DNA from: Moniliella sp. 'wahieum' | Taxonomy: Eukaryota > Basidiomycota > Moniliellomycetes > Moniliellales > Moniliellaceae | Assembly: GCA_003971905.1 (NCBI GenBank) | Contig: RSEE01000099.1 | Location: 164,981 to 228,980 of the forward strand | Length of the DNA stretch: 64,000 bases | Direction of reading: 5' to 3' | Shown here: one piece after another, positions 1 through 11,304 of the stretch | Position numbering within the stretch: the first letter of the stretch is position 1 | How the letters are laid out: each line of letters begins with the position of its first letter | Notes under the pieces: generated by a model | Told to the model about the DNA's origin: nothing | Database searches by the model: none | Seen by the model: only the letters and a program-made list of their open reading frames with translations | Translations under genes and position numbers: made by a program

Positions 1-333
1 ACAGAGACGCTCAGCAGCGTACCCACGGGCGGCCTCGTTGACAGTGGCAGGATCGCGGGGATCCTCTGCGGAGGTTGCTTGTCCAACTTGGGGAGGACCG
101 GCGGCGCGGGCGAGGCTGAAGGTAGCGCCGGGTGGGACGACGCAAAATAGGGCACTGATGCGTGGCTTGATGGCTGCGGCAAGAAGGTCGACGAGGCGCA
201 GTGCCGTGATTGGCTGCGGGGCGGTGGTGGCGAGGATAATGGTGAGGTGGGAAAGGAGGCAGGGGTTGCTTTTGACAATGCCATCAGAGGCGGTATGGAT
301 GCTGGGGAGGTCGTCATCCTGGGAAGCAGGCAT
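1..333 (-). CDS. Partial gene of unknown function, 5' end only
   Basis: The minus strand is open for 111 codons from an ATG at 333 to the window edge without a stop. The start is preceded by a run of GCC triplets, a good eukaryotic start context. The peptide begins MPASQDDDLPSIHTASDGIV, then has a hydrophobic stretch (LLSHLTIILATTAPQPITAL, about residues 27-46) and an Ala/Val/Pro-rich part. I do not recognise a family. Base composition and codon choice (C- or G-ending codons) match the conserved genes in the window, which favours a real gene. The rest lies outside the window, so function cannot be judged. Confidence 0.45.
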   Translation of the reverse strand, partial: MPASQDDDLPSIHTASDGIVKSNPCLLSHLTIILATTAPQPITALRLVDLLAAAIKPRISALFCVVPPGATFSLARAAGPPQVGQATSAEDPRDPATVNEAARGYAAERLC

Positions 334-2139
334 GGCGGCGGCGGGGGGGTGGGGGCGAGGCGTGGAGGTGGAGGAGGTGGAGGAGAAGGAAGAGAGCAGA
401 CGGGTGGAGAGGTGATGTACGGAGGGACTGGGATTGAGGCCTGAGGAGAGCATGAACGCTGCGGCTCGGATGGACTACGAATGGGCGCAGCAGCTACGTG
501 CTAATACACCGTGGGTACAAAATATACAACACACACGCCATCACTCGCTGCTCCAGAACGGCGCGTCTGCTCTGCCCTGCTGCGCCGCTGTGGCGGAGAG
601 TTGGGGCGGATCCAGAGGCAAGGGTTCGGATCCCTCACTGCGAACACAACCACTGGCGGGAGCGGCATATGGGGCTCTATCGTATATCATCCATCGTATG
701 CCTGCCACATCTACACGTCGCGGCGGGTTTGTGTCGAGCCGTGCTGCCGCCTGAGGGCCTCTGCTCCCGAAAGGGGAATAGGCTTCTTCACGGTTTGCCC
801 AGAAGCCTGTTTACATGGGCATCTTCGCCATCAGTATATACTCCGGCGCGGTCTGATGGCCTCCCCCATATAGTTAGTACATACACAGCATTCAAGTCGG
901 ATAAAGCTGATCCGAGCGCCGCTTGCATCGGCTACAGCACATATATACCCTTTGTGGACCACGAGATCCCACACCCCGCTGCTATATTCTCTCAACATAT
1001 AATAGCACCACACAACTTAAAAAGGGGGACGAAGAAAAACGCTGCGCCTGTTGTGTGCCACAGGCTGCCAGCTCGCGCCAACCCATTCAGGAACCTATGG
1101 GGTCGCTATTAGCAGGTCAGGACCCTCCCTGGTTTCCGCCATATGCTTCCAAACCGCGGAGGTAGCGCCAGCGCGCGAATAACGCTTGCATATTGAGCGA
1201 TGAACGATGAACTCGATGAAGTTGAGCGTATACGTTGAACGTTCTCCGACGATGAGAGACTTTTTTTCAGCAGTTATTTTACTTCCGACGTGCCAACTGC
1301 TCAACGTATGCTCAACATGTTCAGCACTACTACTAAGTTAACGCGGTGGCTCTCGCATTGTAGTATGTATTAGTGTATCTCCCTCCTTTGCGCGGAAAAG
1401 GAGTAGAGACTGTGCGCTGCGCAGGTGCCAACTCATACGGGGGGGTTGTGGGAGGCTTTGTGCCGGAACGGGATCCCCTGGCGCCGGGAGGAACACATCG
1501 TGAGAGGCGCGTTGCGTCCCACAGTGTGAGATCACCGTTCCCAGACACAAATGTCCGTCGCTGAGCCACAACTTAACTTCTCATTCTGTAACTACATATA
1601 TCATTGACCGAGCTTAAGGATGTATCGGACAAAAAAGAACCGCTGCGCCTAAACCGACCTGCTCATCAGTGTGTGTTGATTGTTATTGGCGCCAACCCGT
1701 TTAGGGAACAAGGGGGGAATCGCCAGCAGATCAAGGCCCTCTGGTACCCACCATCCGTTCTCACATACTACCCACCGAGCGCGTGTAGATACGAATGAAC
1801 GTGTTTGTTGAACGTTGGACGTTGAGGGTTGACATCCGAGCGGTGAACCGTCTCCATGGAGACTGCCAGTAGTTAATTCCTTCTATAGTGCCCAAACATC
1901 TTGCTCGCTATCTTGGTGGCATAGTATGCTCGCGTCGTCATCAGAACCAAAGGAAAGAATGGCTGCTCTTGGGTGCGTCACGCGGGAGTGAATGGCCTTG
2001 CTCCGTGCTCGACCCCCATTCTCAACGCCATAATACTTCCCCATACCTGACTCGAGTCTGGGGCTGAAGAAGTTGTGTGGCGTTTATATATGCAGTCCTG
2101 GCTACGGTGAGGTAAATGCTAAGCACACAAAGGAAAGTT
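334..2139. other. Gene-poor region with diverged repeats
   Basis: No recognisable gene on either strand. Two segments resemble each other, about 1023-1135 and 1618-1750, sharing a CGCTGCGCCT word, a GCGCCAACCC word and a following GGAAC..GGGG block. Each is followed by a cluster of TTGAACG/GTTGAACGTT words (about 1197-1320 and 1793-1835). These look like old transposon or promoter-type repeats. Open frames here overlap on several strands and show no protein family features. Confidence 0.4.
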
Positions 2140-3600
2140 GATGGGGGGGGAAAGACGTCCCAGCAAAGGCGCCCGGAGCAACGGACGCCTCTAGTATGAA
2201 TTCAACAAGTTAATGCACAGGAAGCCAAAACCCCTCCCAGTTTGGACCGTAATAGGCAAGACGGGGAAAGGGCAAGAGACAAGTAGGCTGCCCCAGGGCC
2301 TAGGACCGTCGCTGGACAGTACCAAAGCACTGGGGTGGACAACTCTTGAGGGGGGTAAACGGGTTCATGGTGTGGCGGGGACAGACTCCTCGAAAAAGAG
2401 GAGCTTTCTTGGTTTAAAGAAGCTTAGCCAACTTGCGCCAGTTGCACGGAAGTCATTCCGTCAACGATGAAACGGAAGATGCAAAAGCCGGAGGGCGACG
2501 GGAAAACGACGAAAACCAAGCCGGCAAAGGGATGGGTGGTGTTGTGGTCAAATGGGCAGACAGACAGACAGACAGACGTGTCAAAAAGATCAAGACAAGG
2601 CGAGAGCCGAGGTGTGCAGAGGTCCACATTCGAAGGACTTGCGAAGACTAGGACGAGGTGTGGAGGGATCCACATTCAGAGGAAGGCAGGCTTGAGCAAG
2701 CGGCCGCGGGTACAAGGAAAATCAGAGTGGAGGGATCCACTTTCGGGAAAGGCGCGATTCGACGATCCGCCGGGGAGATAAGGCTCTGGGATTGCCAGCA
2801 GCCACATGGGTTTTCGGGCCAAGCGTATGGCGCGCAGGCTGACCCGCAACCTAACATCGACGGGCGTGGCCCGGAAAAAGGGACTGGGTTTTCGGGCCAA
2901 GTGTATGGCGCACAGGCTGACCGCAACCTAACATCGACGGGCGTGGCCCGGAACAAAGGGACTGGTTTTTCACGAACGTTCGTTGGCTTACCAGAAACCG
3001 GTAGATGACCCATGACCATGATTAAAACACCACCTTCAACTTGATACCAACCGATTGGGGACAGAAGATCGGGAAGGGGTCGGGGATCGGGGATCGGGAC
3101 GAGTAGCAACAGAGGACGAAAAGCTAGCGGATCAAGGAGGGCGCCAACGCTCCCGCTGACCACACGCCACACCGAACCCGTTTACCGAGATTGTGTGTCC
3201 GAACTTGCCTTCTTGCCGTCTTGACAGATCCAAACGCAAGCAGCGGCCCGACAAAGGGCTGGGGCTTTGCCAGTGGGAGCGCCGACGCGAGGGTTGGCCA
3301 AGCTCCAACGCCCAACTGAGCCGCTGCCTGGCCCGACCGCTTGACGCGGGGAGAGACGGCGCCCGCCGCTGCCGGCTGGCCGTGGGGGGGAGCGTGTGCA
3401 TGGGGTCTGCTCCACACACGCTGCCCCATGGGCACCACAGCCAACCGATAACGACGGAGGGGGGCGCCGAGCTCTGGCGGTCGGTGGAAGGAGAGAGCAT
3501 GGCGGTGGCTGGATGCACGCGATTTATAGCCCACTGCCCCGCCCCCCGCCCGCCCGCCCGCCGGCAGGGCGCCGGTGTGGCGCAGGCACTAGGCACAGCG
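2140..3600 (-). repeat. Dispersed repeat, copy 1 (about 1.4 kb)
   Basis: Read on the minus strand, this segment is colinear with 51130-52610 on the plus strand. Shared landmarks in order are a TATA-like box (3521-3528 here, 51163-51170 there), CGCCAGAG followed by a C-rich block, TGGGGCAGCGTG, TGTCAAGACGGCAAG, GTGGATCCCTCCAC, GTCCAGCGACGG, and a GGGACG..TCTTTCCCC end. No open frame is conserved between the copies, so it behaves like a non-coding or non-autonomous element, perhaps a very long LTR or a decayed transposon. The family is unknown to me. Confidence 0.6.
2808..2963. repeat. Tandem duplication, two 78-bp units
   Basis: Units 2808-2885 and 2886-2963 are nearly identical. Both begin GGGTTTTCGGGCCAAG, contain CCTAACATCGACGGGCG and end in AAGGGACT. 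They differ by a few substitutions and small indels. They lie inside the dispersed repeat. The matching part of the other copy (about 51,920-52,080) shows no such duplication, so it appears local. Confidence 0.8.
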
Positions 3601-3991
3601 CCTGTGTTCGACTTAGCCGACCACCAGCGACGGGTGGGGTAGGGTTACGTTCCGCCGCGGAATCCCTTAGATCGTCCCAGAGCTGTCAATATTCACTGTC
3701 TACTCACGATCAGTCATCGATCATCGACAACAATCATCAATCATCGACATCAATCATCAATCACTTGATCTGTTGCAACAGGTCGGATATTTCTTCTGTC
3801 CAAGGTACTCACTCACTCATCTCGCTCCCATTTCCAATTTCTTCGTCCCGAGCATCTCGCTCTTCCCTGTTTCTTCCACTTCGCATCATGTCCTCTGCTC
3901 TTGCTTCTTCCCCACGAACAATGCTACATCCCTTATTGGCCTAGTCCCGACTCTGGTCTCCCTCGCCTTAGCCCCGACTGGGACAGGCAGT

Positions 3992-5502
3992 CTAACACAT
4001 AACAAGGTATGCATATAACTGTCTGCAGCACATAGAACGCCACTCGTCACGCGCGTCATGTCTGCTCGCAGCGCCGGTCGTCGCGTCGGTACTTTGCGTC
4101 TTTTGCCGGGCCAAGACCCGGTTGGCCGCCTGATAGATCTTGCGCTCATCAGCGTCCATCTGCTCCTTTTGCTGGGCGCTGCGCCACCGGTCCCACTCCT
4201 CCCGGTGGTCAATCCAGCGTTCTTGGATGTCCAGGGGGCCCATCGCCGTCGCACTGGCGGGCATGTTGGGCCCCAGCGCACGCGTCGTGCCCGTATCCGC
4301 CACCGTAAACAACGCAGCCGCCGAAGCGCCCTTGGCCGTCTTGGCCAGCTCCACATTGGGATCTTGCCCAAGCAGGCCACCGGCGGTAGCCAGCCGGCTG
4401 CCCGGCTCCATGCCTCTCCCACACCCGCCTCGGGCCTGCCTCATGCAAATGGTGCGAATGGAGCTGGTAAATGTACCCACCTGCCTTATCTGCCATTTGA
4501 AGCAGATGAAACATGCTCTCCTTGTCCTCGACAGCCAGCGTCTCAAAGTTGACCAAGCCAAAGTCTTCAATCAGTTCGGCGGTGGCCGTGTTGAGGGCAC
4601 GATAGCGCGCCGCATGCTTTTCTGCGCCCCGTACCAACGCCTCTGCACGTTCTCGCCCGAGCTTTTCGGCTACCGAGTTGGAAAATGGCAGCCTGCGAGC
4701 TTTCCCCTCGGCTTCTGTTGGCGAGCCGGGGCGTGAGAAGAGGGTGACCCTAGCCCACGTACTCCAACGTACGATCGGTCCCAGCGAAGCGGTAAGGTAG
4801 GACAAGTCTTGTACTTCGGAATAAAAGTCCAAGTTAAAGTCTGGTGGGGCACGTCCCGGTCAGTCCTCCTGGCCACGGGAAGATGGGGGACAAAGCACTT
4901 ACCCAACATCCGCCTGGTCGGCCAGCAGATCAATCTTACTGAGACATTGATGTGGGGCAGCTCTAGCATGAGCATCGCTCGTAAGGACAACAGTACAAGG
5001 GAAAGGTAGCGTGAGGCATCGGTGATGTGCGAGGCATCCACCAAGTGCAGTGCGACCAGTCTCCAGCCGACTTGGCTAGCCGGTCCAAGATTTTGCGCAA
5101 ACTCGGGTGATTGGTCGAAACTTCCACTTGTCCTGGTAGATCAAAAAGGACATACGCATTGTCCCCAGACCCGCCAGCTGCTCCTCGAGCCACTCAACGT
5201 TGTCGGCCAAGTACTCCATGCAGAACAGCATCGCGCCCTGTAATACTTGTTGGTCACCTTGCGCCCTAGCTTACAGGAACGGGGACATACATTGGGACCA
5301 AGACCTTCCTCTTTCATCACGTCCTCGACGCTAATAAGTTGGCGCACGTCAATGTCGGCTTCGTACGGCAGGTTCTCGTTGGCGGGGTCGAGGTTGACGA
5401 TCGAAGCAGGCCTGTTGAGCGCGTGCAGCAGCTGGCTCATGCCCGACACATACGTGGATTTTCCTGCGCCGGAGAGCCAATGACAAGCTGGCCAAAGGGC
5501 AT
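3992..5502 (-). CDS. GPN2: GPN-loop GTPase 2 (GPN2-like)
   Basis: GPN-loop GTPases help assemble and import RNA polymerase II and related complexes. The N-terminus MPFGQLVIGSP leads into a P-loop, but the frame is lost there: the two-base GG in the middle of the motif (5469-5470, CC on the plus strand) is one base short. Beyond it come KSTYVSGMSQLLHALNRP, DPANENLPYEADIDV, the GLGPN loop that names the family, FDLPGQVE and ELPHINV, and near the C-terminus FETLAVEDKESMFHLLQ. An intron lies near 4906-4832 (GTAAGTG ... CCACCAG), after which FYSEVQDLSYLTASLGP continues the family sequence. A second splice or frame change near 4480 is unresolved. The start at 5502 is the family start. The end rests on the frame closing at 3992 and is less certain. 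Confidence 0.85.
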
Positions 5503-6098
5503 CGTGCGTGGCGAAGGGGTGGTGGAGGTGGGTCTGGGCGGTGGGAGGCGTGGGAGGCACTTTACTGGTTGCCTGCGCGTTGCCTCGCCCTCTTTTTTGG
5601 GGGCGGAACGCCGCGGAAGCACACCGCACTCGGCGCAGAATTGCAATGTTTCGGAATCCATTTTGGTCCAAGTGGGACGACGGGGCCGGCGGTCGCGACG
5701 GCGTGGGGCGTGACGCGCTGACGCGTGTGGCCTCAGCCAGAGCGCGATGCCAGCATGCACCAGCACTTCTGCGGCGCAGTAGATCAGTAGATGTGGAGCA
5801 TCAACGGCGCCTTCTTCTTCAGCAGCGGCGGTGACCGGGCGAGCGTAATGCCGACTTTGTCGGGCTCAGCAGGCTGCTCGGCGCGTGGAAGCTGGCCGGC
5901 TGGTGGTTGGGGCTGTGTATACGTTCCTGTGGACTAGCAGTAGTACTGTGCTTGCTGCTGTGAGGGCTCTGCTGACAGCATCTGCACACGGATATATGGA
6001 TTGGCCCTTTTGACGGTGGGGAAAATCAGATCTACTTAGTCCCATGCCCACAACACCCGCTGCGCCTCCGCCGCGCCCCAAGCCACGCCCAGCGTCGA
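5503..6098. other. Intergenic between GPN2 and the ChAP gene, with a small Zn-ribbon-like reading frame
   Basis: Immediately upstream of GPN2 on the minus strand, an ATG at 5661 opens MDSETLQFCAECGVLPRRSA and stays in frame with the GPN2 start at 5502. The CxxC resembles the first half of a zinc ribbon of small RNA polymerase subunits, but no second half is visible. It may be leader sequence, a non-functional open frame, or a longer GPN2 N-terminus. The rest (5770-6098) shows nothing recognisable. Confidence 0.3.
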
Positions 6099-8568
6099 TC
6101 AAAAGTCGTACCCCGGCACGCGGAAGAGCTGGGCATAAGCAAAGTAGTTCTGCATCAGCCGCAGAATCGCCTTGGGGGGGTCGAGCGAGACGAGGGTGTA
6201 GGACACCTTGGCCAGGCCATCCGTCTCGATCAACGAGAACAGTGCTTGCCCACGGCGCCCGGGTAGGAGCCCTCCGCGTACCAGCGGTGCTGGTACGCCG
6301 TCAGCTTCACTGCCAGCCACACTGCGCTCTTCACGTCCCGCTCCTTGGCAAACATCTCCAACAGCGCCAGATGCGCTTTGGCAGAGAAGCGGTACCCCTG
6401 GTTCTGCTGCACCGTCGCTGCCGATGGAAGGTTGCTTGTGCTTCCGCCCGCACCACCCAGACCGGCGGACCAGTGTCCAGGCGAGCCCACCCCATTCGGG
6501 GCCGAGCCCGACACATCCAAGCAGCGCAAGTAGGCATCCTTGGCCTCGGCGGGGTGGTGCAAGCGCAGCGCCAGGTCGCCCAGGATTTCCCACTCGAGCG
6601 AGGTCTTCACGTATGGCTTGCGCACATTCAGGTAATGTTCCAGCTCGGCACGCCAGATGGTGTAGACACGCAAGTCTTCGTACAACACCATAAACAGATT
6701 GTCCAGCCAACGTTCACACAGACGGCGGTTGCTCAGCGCGTACGCCTTGTCCCCTTCCTTGTCCCCGCCCAGGGTGCCCTCGTCGACAGAGGCATCCCCA
6801 TTCGGGTGTGTAGAATCGTCTCCATCGTGCCGTGCCGCTCGGGCGCGAGAGTTCAGGCACATCAGCTTCAAATGATTCTTTTGGCACACGCGTCGGTGTC
6901 TCCACCGATTGTCGGTCGGTCTCGGTAGAGATTTTGATTTCGGGCACAGAAGGGTGGGGGGGCGAGGAGGTGGAACGATGCTCGTCTGCTTCTGTCTCTG
7001 TCTCCGTCTTTGCCTCTTCTTTCTCTTGCGTCTTGTCCTGTTCCGCCTCTCCGTCCTTGTCCTGGTCCTTGTCTTCATCTCCGACGGGAATGCGGCCATT
7101 GGGCGCCGGCGCCGGGTCGACTGCATTAGTGGACCGAGACTCCTGCCCGGCTTTTTGCGCACGGTACTCTTCCTCCATAAAGAACACATTGCTACGGCGC
7201 TTCAGCAGCTCGTCCCACCCAATCTTGGACACCAGCTCGGTCAAAAGCGAGTAGGCCTGCGCAAACGTACCCCGCAACGCGGGGGCAGGTAGACGCAACA
7301 GCGCAACATCCGCTTCTCCCGCCGACGAAGGCGCACCGCCCGGCAGCGCTTGCAGCGCCGGGTTGGACGGGGTCTTCAGCGAGCAGCCCCGATTCGATGA
7401 GGGACGCCTTGATGGGCAAGTGGTGCGGGCGGCCGGAGGCATGCGATGCAAGTCCCGCTCATTAAAGGTGAACATGGGACAAGAGTTGAGCGTATACAGT
7501 GCATCTTCCCACCTACCCAGGTCGATAAAGCTTTGGGTCAGTTTGGCCCAGGTGAGGAACTCACTAGGAGCGCATTTGACCGCCGCCGTGGCCAGCTCAC
7601 GTGCCCATTCCACCTCACCCCGGTTGCGGAGAAAGTCGGTTTGGACATGGAGCAGCGCATAGGACTCGGTGGACATGGTTGTCCCTTGGGTCTTAAGCGG
7701 AGCAAGAAGCGCTTCGTGCATCACAGTGACCGCCTTGACCTCCTCGTTCATCGCCAGGTAGGCCTGAGCAACCAGCGCGGCACACTCGGGCTCCCTTGCA
7801 TAGAGCTTCTCGAACAGATTCACCGCCAGCTCCATCCGGTTGGCATCACCAAAGTACTTGAGGATCCCCTGGGCGAGATGGTTCTTGACAACGGTGGCGA
7901 CTTGGATCTCAGGGTCGCTGCCGAGTTGCCAGCCCTTGAAGAACAGGTTCTCGGCCGCCTGGAAGAAAACGGTTCTCAGCCTCGGGGGACGAGATGGGGT
8001 CGAGCTTGCGGTAGCCCGAGAGACGGTAGTTGGGGTCGTCGGCGTAGTGGATGCTGCGCAGGAGGGCCGAGAGGTAGACTTCCTGCCACACCTCGGGGAG
8101 GGGGTGGTGCTCGCCGCGGAGGTCGACGACGTAGGCCTGGACGCCGCCGGGGATGCGCACCTCGACGCGCACGTCGATGCGGGAAAAGGCGTTGAAGCAG
8201 CAGTAGGTGCCGCTGCGGACGTGCCAGGGGGAGGAGAGCCAGGAGTTGGGCTGGCTCAGCTCGTAGTTGAGCGAGTTGATGTAGGCGGCGAGGGCGGCGG
8301 AGGAGGAGGCGTCGACGCCGGAGACGTAGTGGTACGAGCCGACCTGGAGAGGGGGAGGGGGGAGGTTAGGGTGCCCAGGACGCGCAACGGGACGGGTACA
8401 TACATCCTTGGCCGAGCTGCGGCCGGTGGGGTCGGTGGTTTTGACGACCTGGCAGAGGTCGGGGGGGCCGAGTTCGCGGAAGGAGGCGAGGGTCTCGGTG
8501 CGGGCCAGCAGGCTCTCGCCGATCTCCGTCTCGAAGAACTCGGGCTGGGAGACAAACGCGTCGCCCAT
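6099..8568 (-). CDS. Exomer cargo adaptor, ChAP family (Chs6/Bch1/Bud7-like)
   Basis: ChAP proteins bind Chs5 and Arf1 at the trans-Golgi and export selected cargo such as chitin synthase to the cell surface. The ATG at 8568 gives MGDAFVSQPEFFETEIGESL, followed by the family block ELGPPDLCQVVKTTDPTGR. A 60-bp intron (8403-8344, GTATGT..CTCCAG) falls between codons. Exon 2 opens VGSYHYVSGVDASSSAALAA, the most diagnostic ChAP sequence. TPR-like segments follow (ALVAQAYLAMNEEVKAV; EWARELATAAVKCAP; GRWEDALYTL), then a charged DEDKDQDKDGEAEQDK-type insert (about 7080-6940), then EWEILGDLALRLHHPAEAKD. The protein ends QNYFAYAQLFRVPGYDF. At least three frame breaks occur (near 7960, 7420, 6800 and possibly 6260), taken as sequence error. 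The gene is head-to-head with the RWD gene, 314 bp apart. Confidence 0.88.
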
Positions 8569-8882
8569 GCTGCCGGTGGTGGTGGAGAGCGGCGGCGGCG
8601 GCGGCGGCGGGCGCTACGTGGCAGGATGCCTTCCACGTCACAGCCGCCTGCCGTCTGCTGCGGAGCTGTGAGCCCCACCAGGCGGCTGCGCGCCTCGCCT
8701 TCGTTTCAAGGTTGCAGCTGCCAATCACATGTGATGTGGCATGCGCCTGTCACCTGTCGCATGTCCGTTCGGAGTGTTCCCAGCCACGCTTTCCCAGGCT
8801 GCTTCAAGTGGAAGCTTGGCGCTCGACGCTCGACGCTTGACGCTTGACGCCCTGACCACTGCCCACCCCCCACCCCCCACCC

Positions 8883-10044
8883 ATGCCCCCCGGCCCCGTC
8901 CTCACCCCCGATGGGCTCCAGATCCAGCTGTCCGCCATCGAGGTCATCATGGCCATGTGGCAGTCCGACGGCGAGCTGACGATGAACGACGAGGGCCAGC
9001 GCGCATTCGAGGCGCTCGTCGAGTACCTCGCCTTGCCCGTCAGCACCCTGGGCGGCGAGAACAGCCTCAAGGTCAAAGCCTCGCTTCCGGCCCACATCCG
9101 CCTCGGCCTTCTCATCGATCCCTTTGCTGGCAGTGCAGTCCCAGTCCCGGGCGCCCAGGCCAAGGGCAAGACACTTACCTTGGACGTCGCCCTGGCGCTG
9201 CGCAAGACCAGTGCCGAGCAAACCGAAAAAGATGCTCTGCGGCCGCACTTGTCTCTCCAGGCGCCCACATGGCTGACCTCGGCCCAGTATACCAAGCTCG
9301 TCGACGCGTGTCATCTGTCCCAGCAGACACCCAGCGCCGAGGACGACGACATTGTTACCTTCATTATGGATTTGATCGAGAAGGTGTCCGAGGAATGTGA
9401 GCGCCTGCCCCTCGACGTGGACCCAAAGAGCACGGCAACGTTGGATCCAACAGCCGCCACCCACCTGGACACCCGGACCAAGCGCGTGTACCGCAGCTGG
9501 TCCTGTCTTCCCAGTTTGAACACGCGTGAAAAGCGGCAGGATCTGGTCGACTATGCTGCCCTCCACATCCCCCCTCTGACAGGCTTTGTGATTGCGGGCA
9601 AACCTGCACTGGTGGTGCTTGAGTACCCGCTTTCCGACACGGCCACCCCGGAAGAACGGACAAAAGAGATCGAGACAGCCAAACAAGCCTTGCTCGGGTG
9701 AGTTGGGGGATCTGTCTCTCTGCCTGCTGACTGACTCTTGACCATCAAACTGACACTAACATCCCCTTCCGCACAGCTACTGGTCCGAAATCAAGCGCTT
9801 AAGTTGGAGCGATATCCAACCTAGCCACAAGAAAGTGTCGGAAACCCTGGCTGAGCCCGACGTTGATCGATCTTTTACCTCCATGGACGACGTGACGGGC
9901 AAAGACGAGGTAGGGGGGCAAGAGGCGCTGCGTGGGACCTACAAGCACCGCAATGATTGGAGGTTGGTCGAGGCCTGGTTGCGCGACAAGAAAGGTGCCG
10001 GCGGGCGGTTGCGTGAGGCGTTGGGCGCCGATTGGACTTCATAG
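8883..10044 (+). CDS. RWD-domain protein with DUF1115-type C-terminus (RWDD2-like)
   Basis: This gene reads cleanly, with no frame breaks. Exon 1 is 8883-9697, the intron 9698-9776 (GTGAGT, branch CACTAAC, CACAG) and exon 2 9777-10044, giving 360 residues. The N-terminal region (DGLQIQLSAIEVIMAMWQSD onward, about residues 8-130) has the length and spacing of an RWD domain. The middle contains YRSWSCLPSLNTREKRQDL and FVIAGKPALVVLEYP, typical of the Prp3-like DUF1115 region found in RWDD2 proteins. The molecular role of this family is poorly known. The stop is 80 bp from the stop of the convergent uS17m gene. Confidence 0.75.
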
Positions 10045-10124
10045 CCCACAATGCTACGAGTTGCTACAGCATCACACAACGCAAAGGAAAGCCAATGGAT
10101 GGATGGAAAATGGGCATGTTAGGT

Positions 10125-10747
10125 TTACTTCTTGGACTTCTTGAACAGAGCTTCTGTCCTGGCCTTTTGGATCTCCCTTGCCAGGCGCGAAGCTTCGCCG
10201 GTAGCTTCGGCAAAGATTTCCGCGTCGCGCTGGGCCTCCGTACGCGCCCGCGCTTGCTCCTGCTTGATATTTTCGATCAACGCAGACGCCTCCTTGAGAC
10301 GGCCAGCCAGCTTAAGCCGGTCGGCACGCAGCTGCGTCCGCTCAGTACGCACCTTCATCGCCACCCGCAACTGCTCCTGCTCCATCGCCGTCATGTCCAT
10401 CTTGAGTTGACGCCGGTGGGCCTCCCGCTCGGCAGCGGTACCGACAAAGTCAAAGAAGCGGAAATACTTGCGCGCCGACAGCGGCCGGCACTGGACAGCT
10501 TGGATGCGGTCCCCAATCTGAAGTTCATTCAGCTCGTCGTGGACGAGAAACTTTTTGGTAACGGTGTGTTCCTGCGCGAGGGCGGGGGGGGGAAGGGTTA
10601 GCGAACCAAGGTAGAGCGCGCGACAGACGAGGCAGCGTAGCGTACCTTGGCGTACAGGGCGTGGAGCATCTTGCGCTCGACGGTCAGAGTGACCGTCTTG
10701 TCCATGAAGCCAGCCCGGGTGACGAAACCCTCCAGGATTTGGGGCAT
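10125..10747 (-). CDS. Mitochondrial small-subunit ribosomal protein uS17m
   Basis: uS17 binds 16S-type rRNA in the small ribosomal subunit; the long C-terminal tail indicates the mitochondrial form. Exon 1 is 10747-10646 (34 codons), the intron 10645-10572 (GTACGC..GCGCAG) and exon 2 10571-10125, giving 182 residues. Exon 1 contains MPQILEGFVTRAGFMDKTVT, the OB-fold start seen in S17. Exon 2 contains HDELNELQIGDRIQAVQCRP and LSARKYFRF, the S17 signature region. Residues after about 90 form a long Arg/Lys/Glu/Ala helix, probably coiled, ending KKSKK. An in-frame ATG at 10810 would add 21 residues (MLARAGKRACELATSR...) that could serve as a targeting peptide, so the start is open. Confidence 0.85.
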
Positions 10748-11304
10748 GACGGGCGTGCACAAGCGAGAGGTAGCGAGCTCACAAGCCCGCTTTCCTGCCC
10801 TGGCCAACAAGCACGGAAGAACAGATGGGGCAGGGCGGAATGTGGGTTTACTTCCGCCCCGGTAATGTCATGATGTATGACCGGTGACCCCGGTGACCGG
10901 TGACCGGTCAACCAGTCAAGCTTCAAGCTTCAAGTGACCCAACCAAAATTTCAGCTGGGTAAGCGGTGGATTTCGGCCCCACGACGTTCACCTTCGCCAG
11001 GCTATTTGTTGGATTCTCTCTTTCTCCCGGAAGAGGTCGGATATCATGTCAGTGCATCTATTTCGCTGCACTCGTGCAGAGCCAAGCGTTGCATCTCAAA
11101 GAGATGAGTCCACAGGGGGTCATCATTGATTGCAGAGTGCATATCAGAACAACACAAAAGAACAACTGAAAATAGAATAGAATAGAACAGAACAGAACAG
11201 AGGATGGGTGGGGGAGACGATTTCAAGTGGCATACTAGTACTAGCAACCCGTATTCTACTTTCCCTCCAAGCCATTTTCTGATCTGGTCAGGTGGCGGGC
11301 ATTA
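10748..11304. other. Intergenic with short tandem words
   Basis: Upstream of the uS17m start are overlapping copies of GGTGACCGGTGACC (about 10881-10912) and of AAGCTTCAAGCTTCAAG (about 10916-10933). An AATAGAATAGAACAGAACAGA run lies at 11170-11200. No gene is seen. Confidence 0.5.

Noticed and set aside
623-633. GGTTCGGATCC, a Pol III B-box-like sequence with a TGGCGGAGAG word upstream
   Set aside because: The flanks form only an imperfect acceptor and the span between the boxes is too short for a tRNA.
2548-2577. CAGACAGACAGACAGACAGAC run
   Set aside because: Ordinary microsatellite inside the dispersed repeat.
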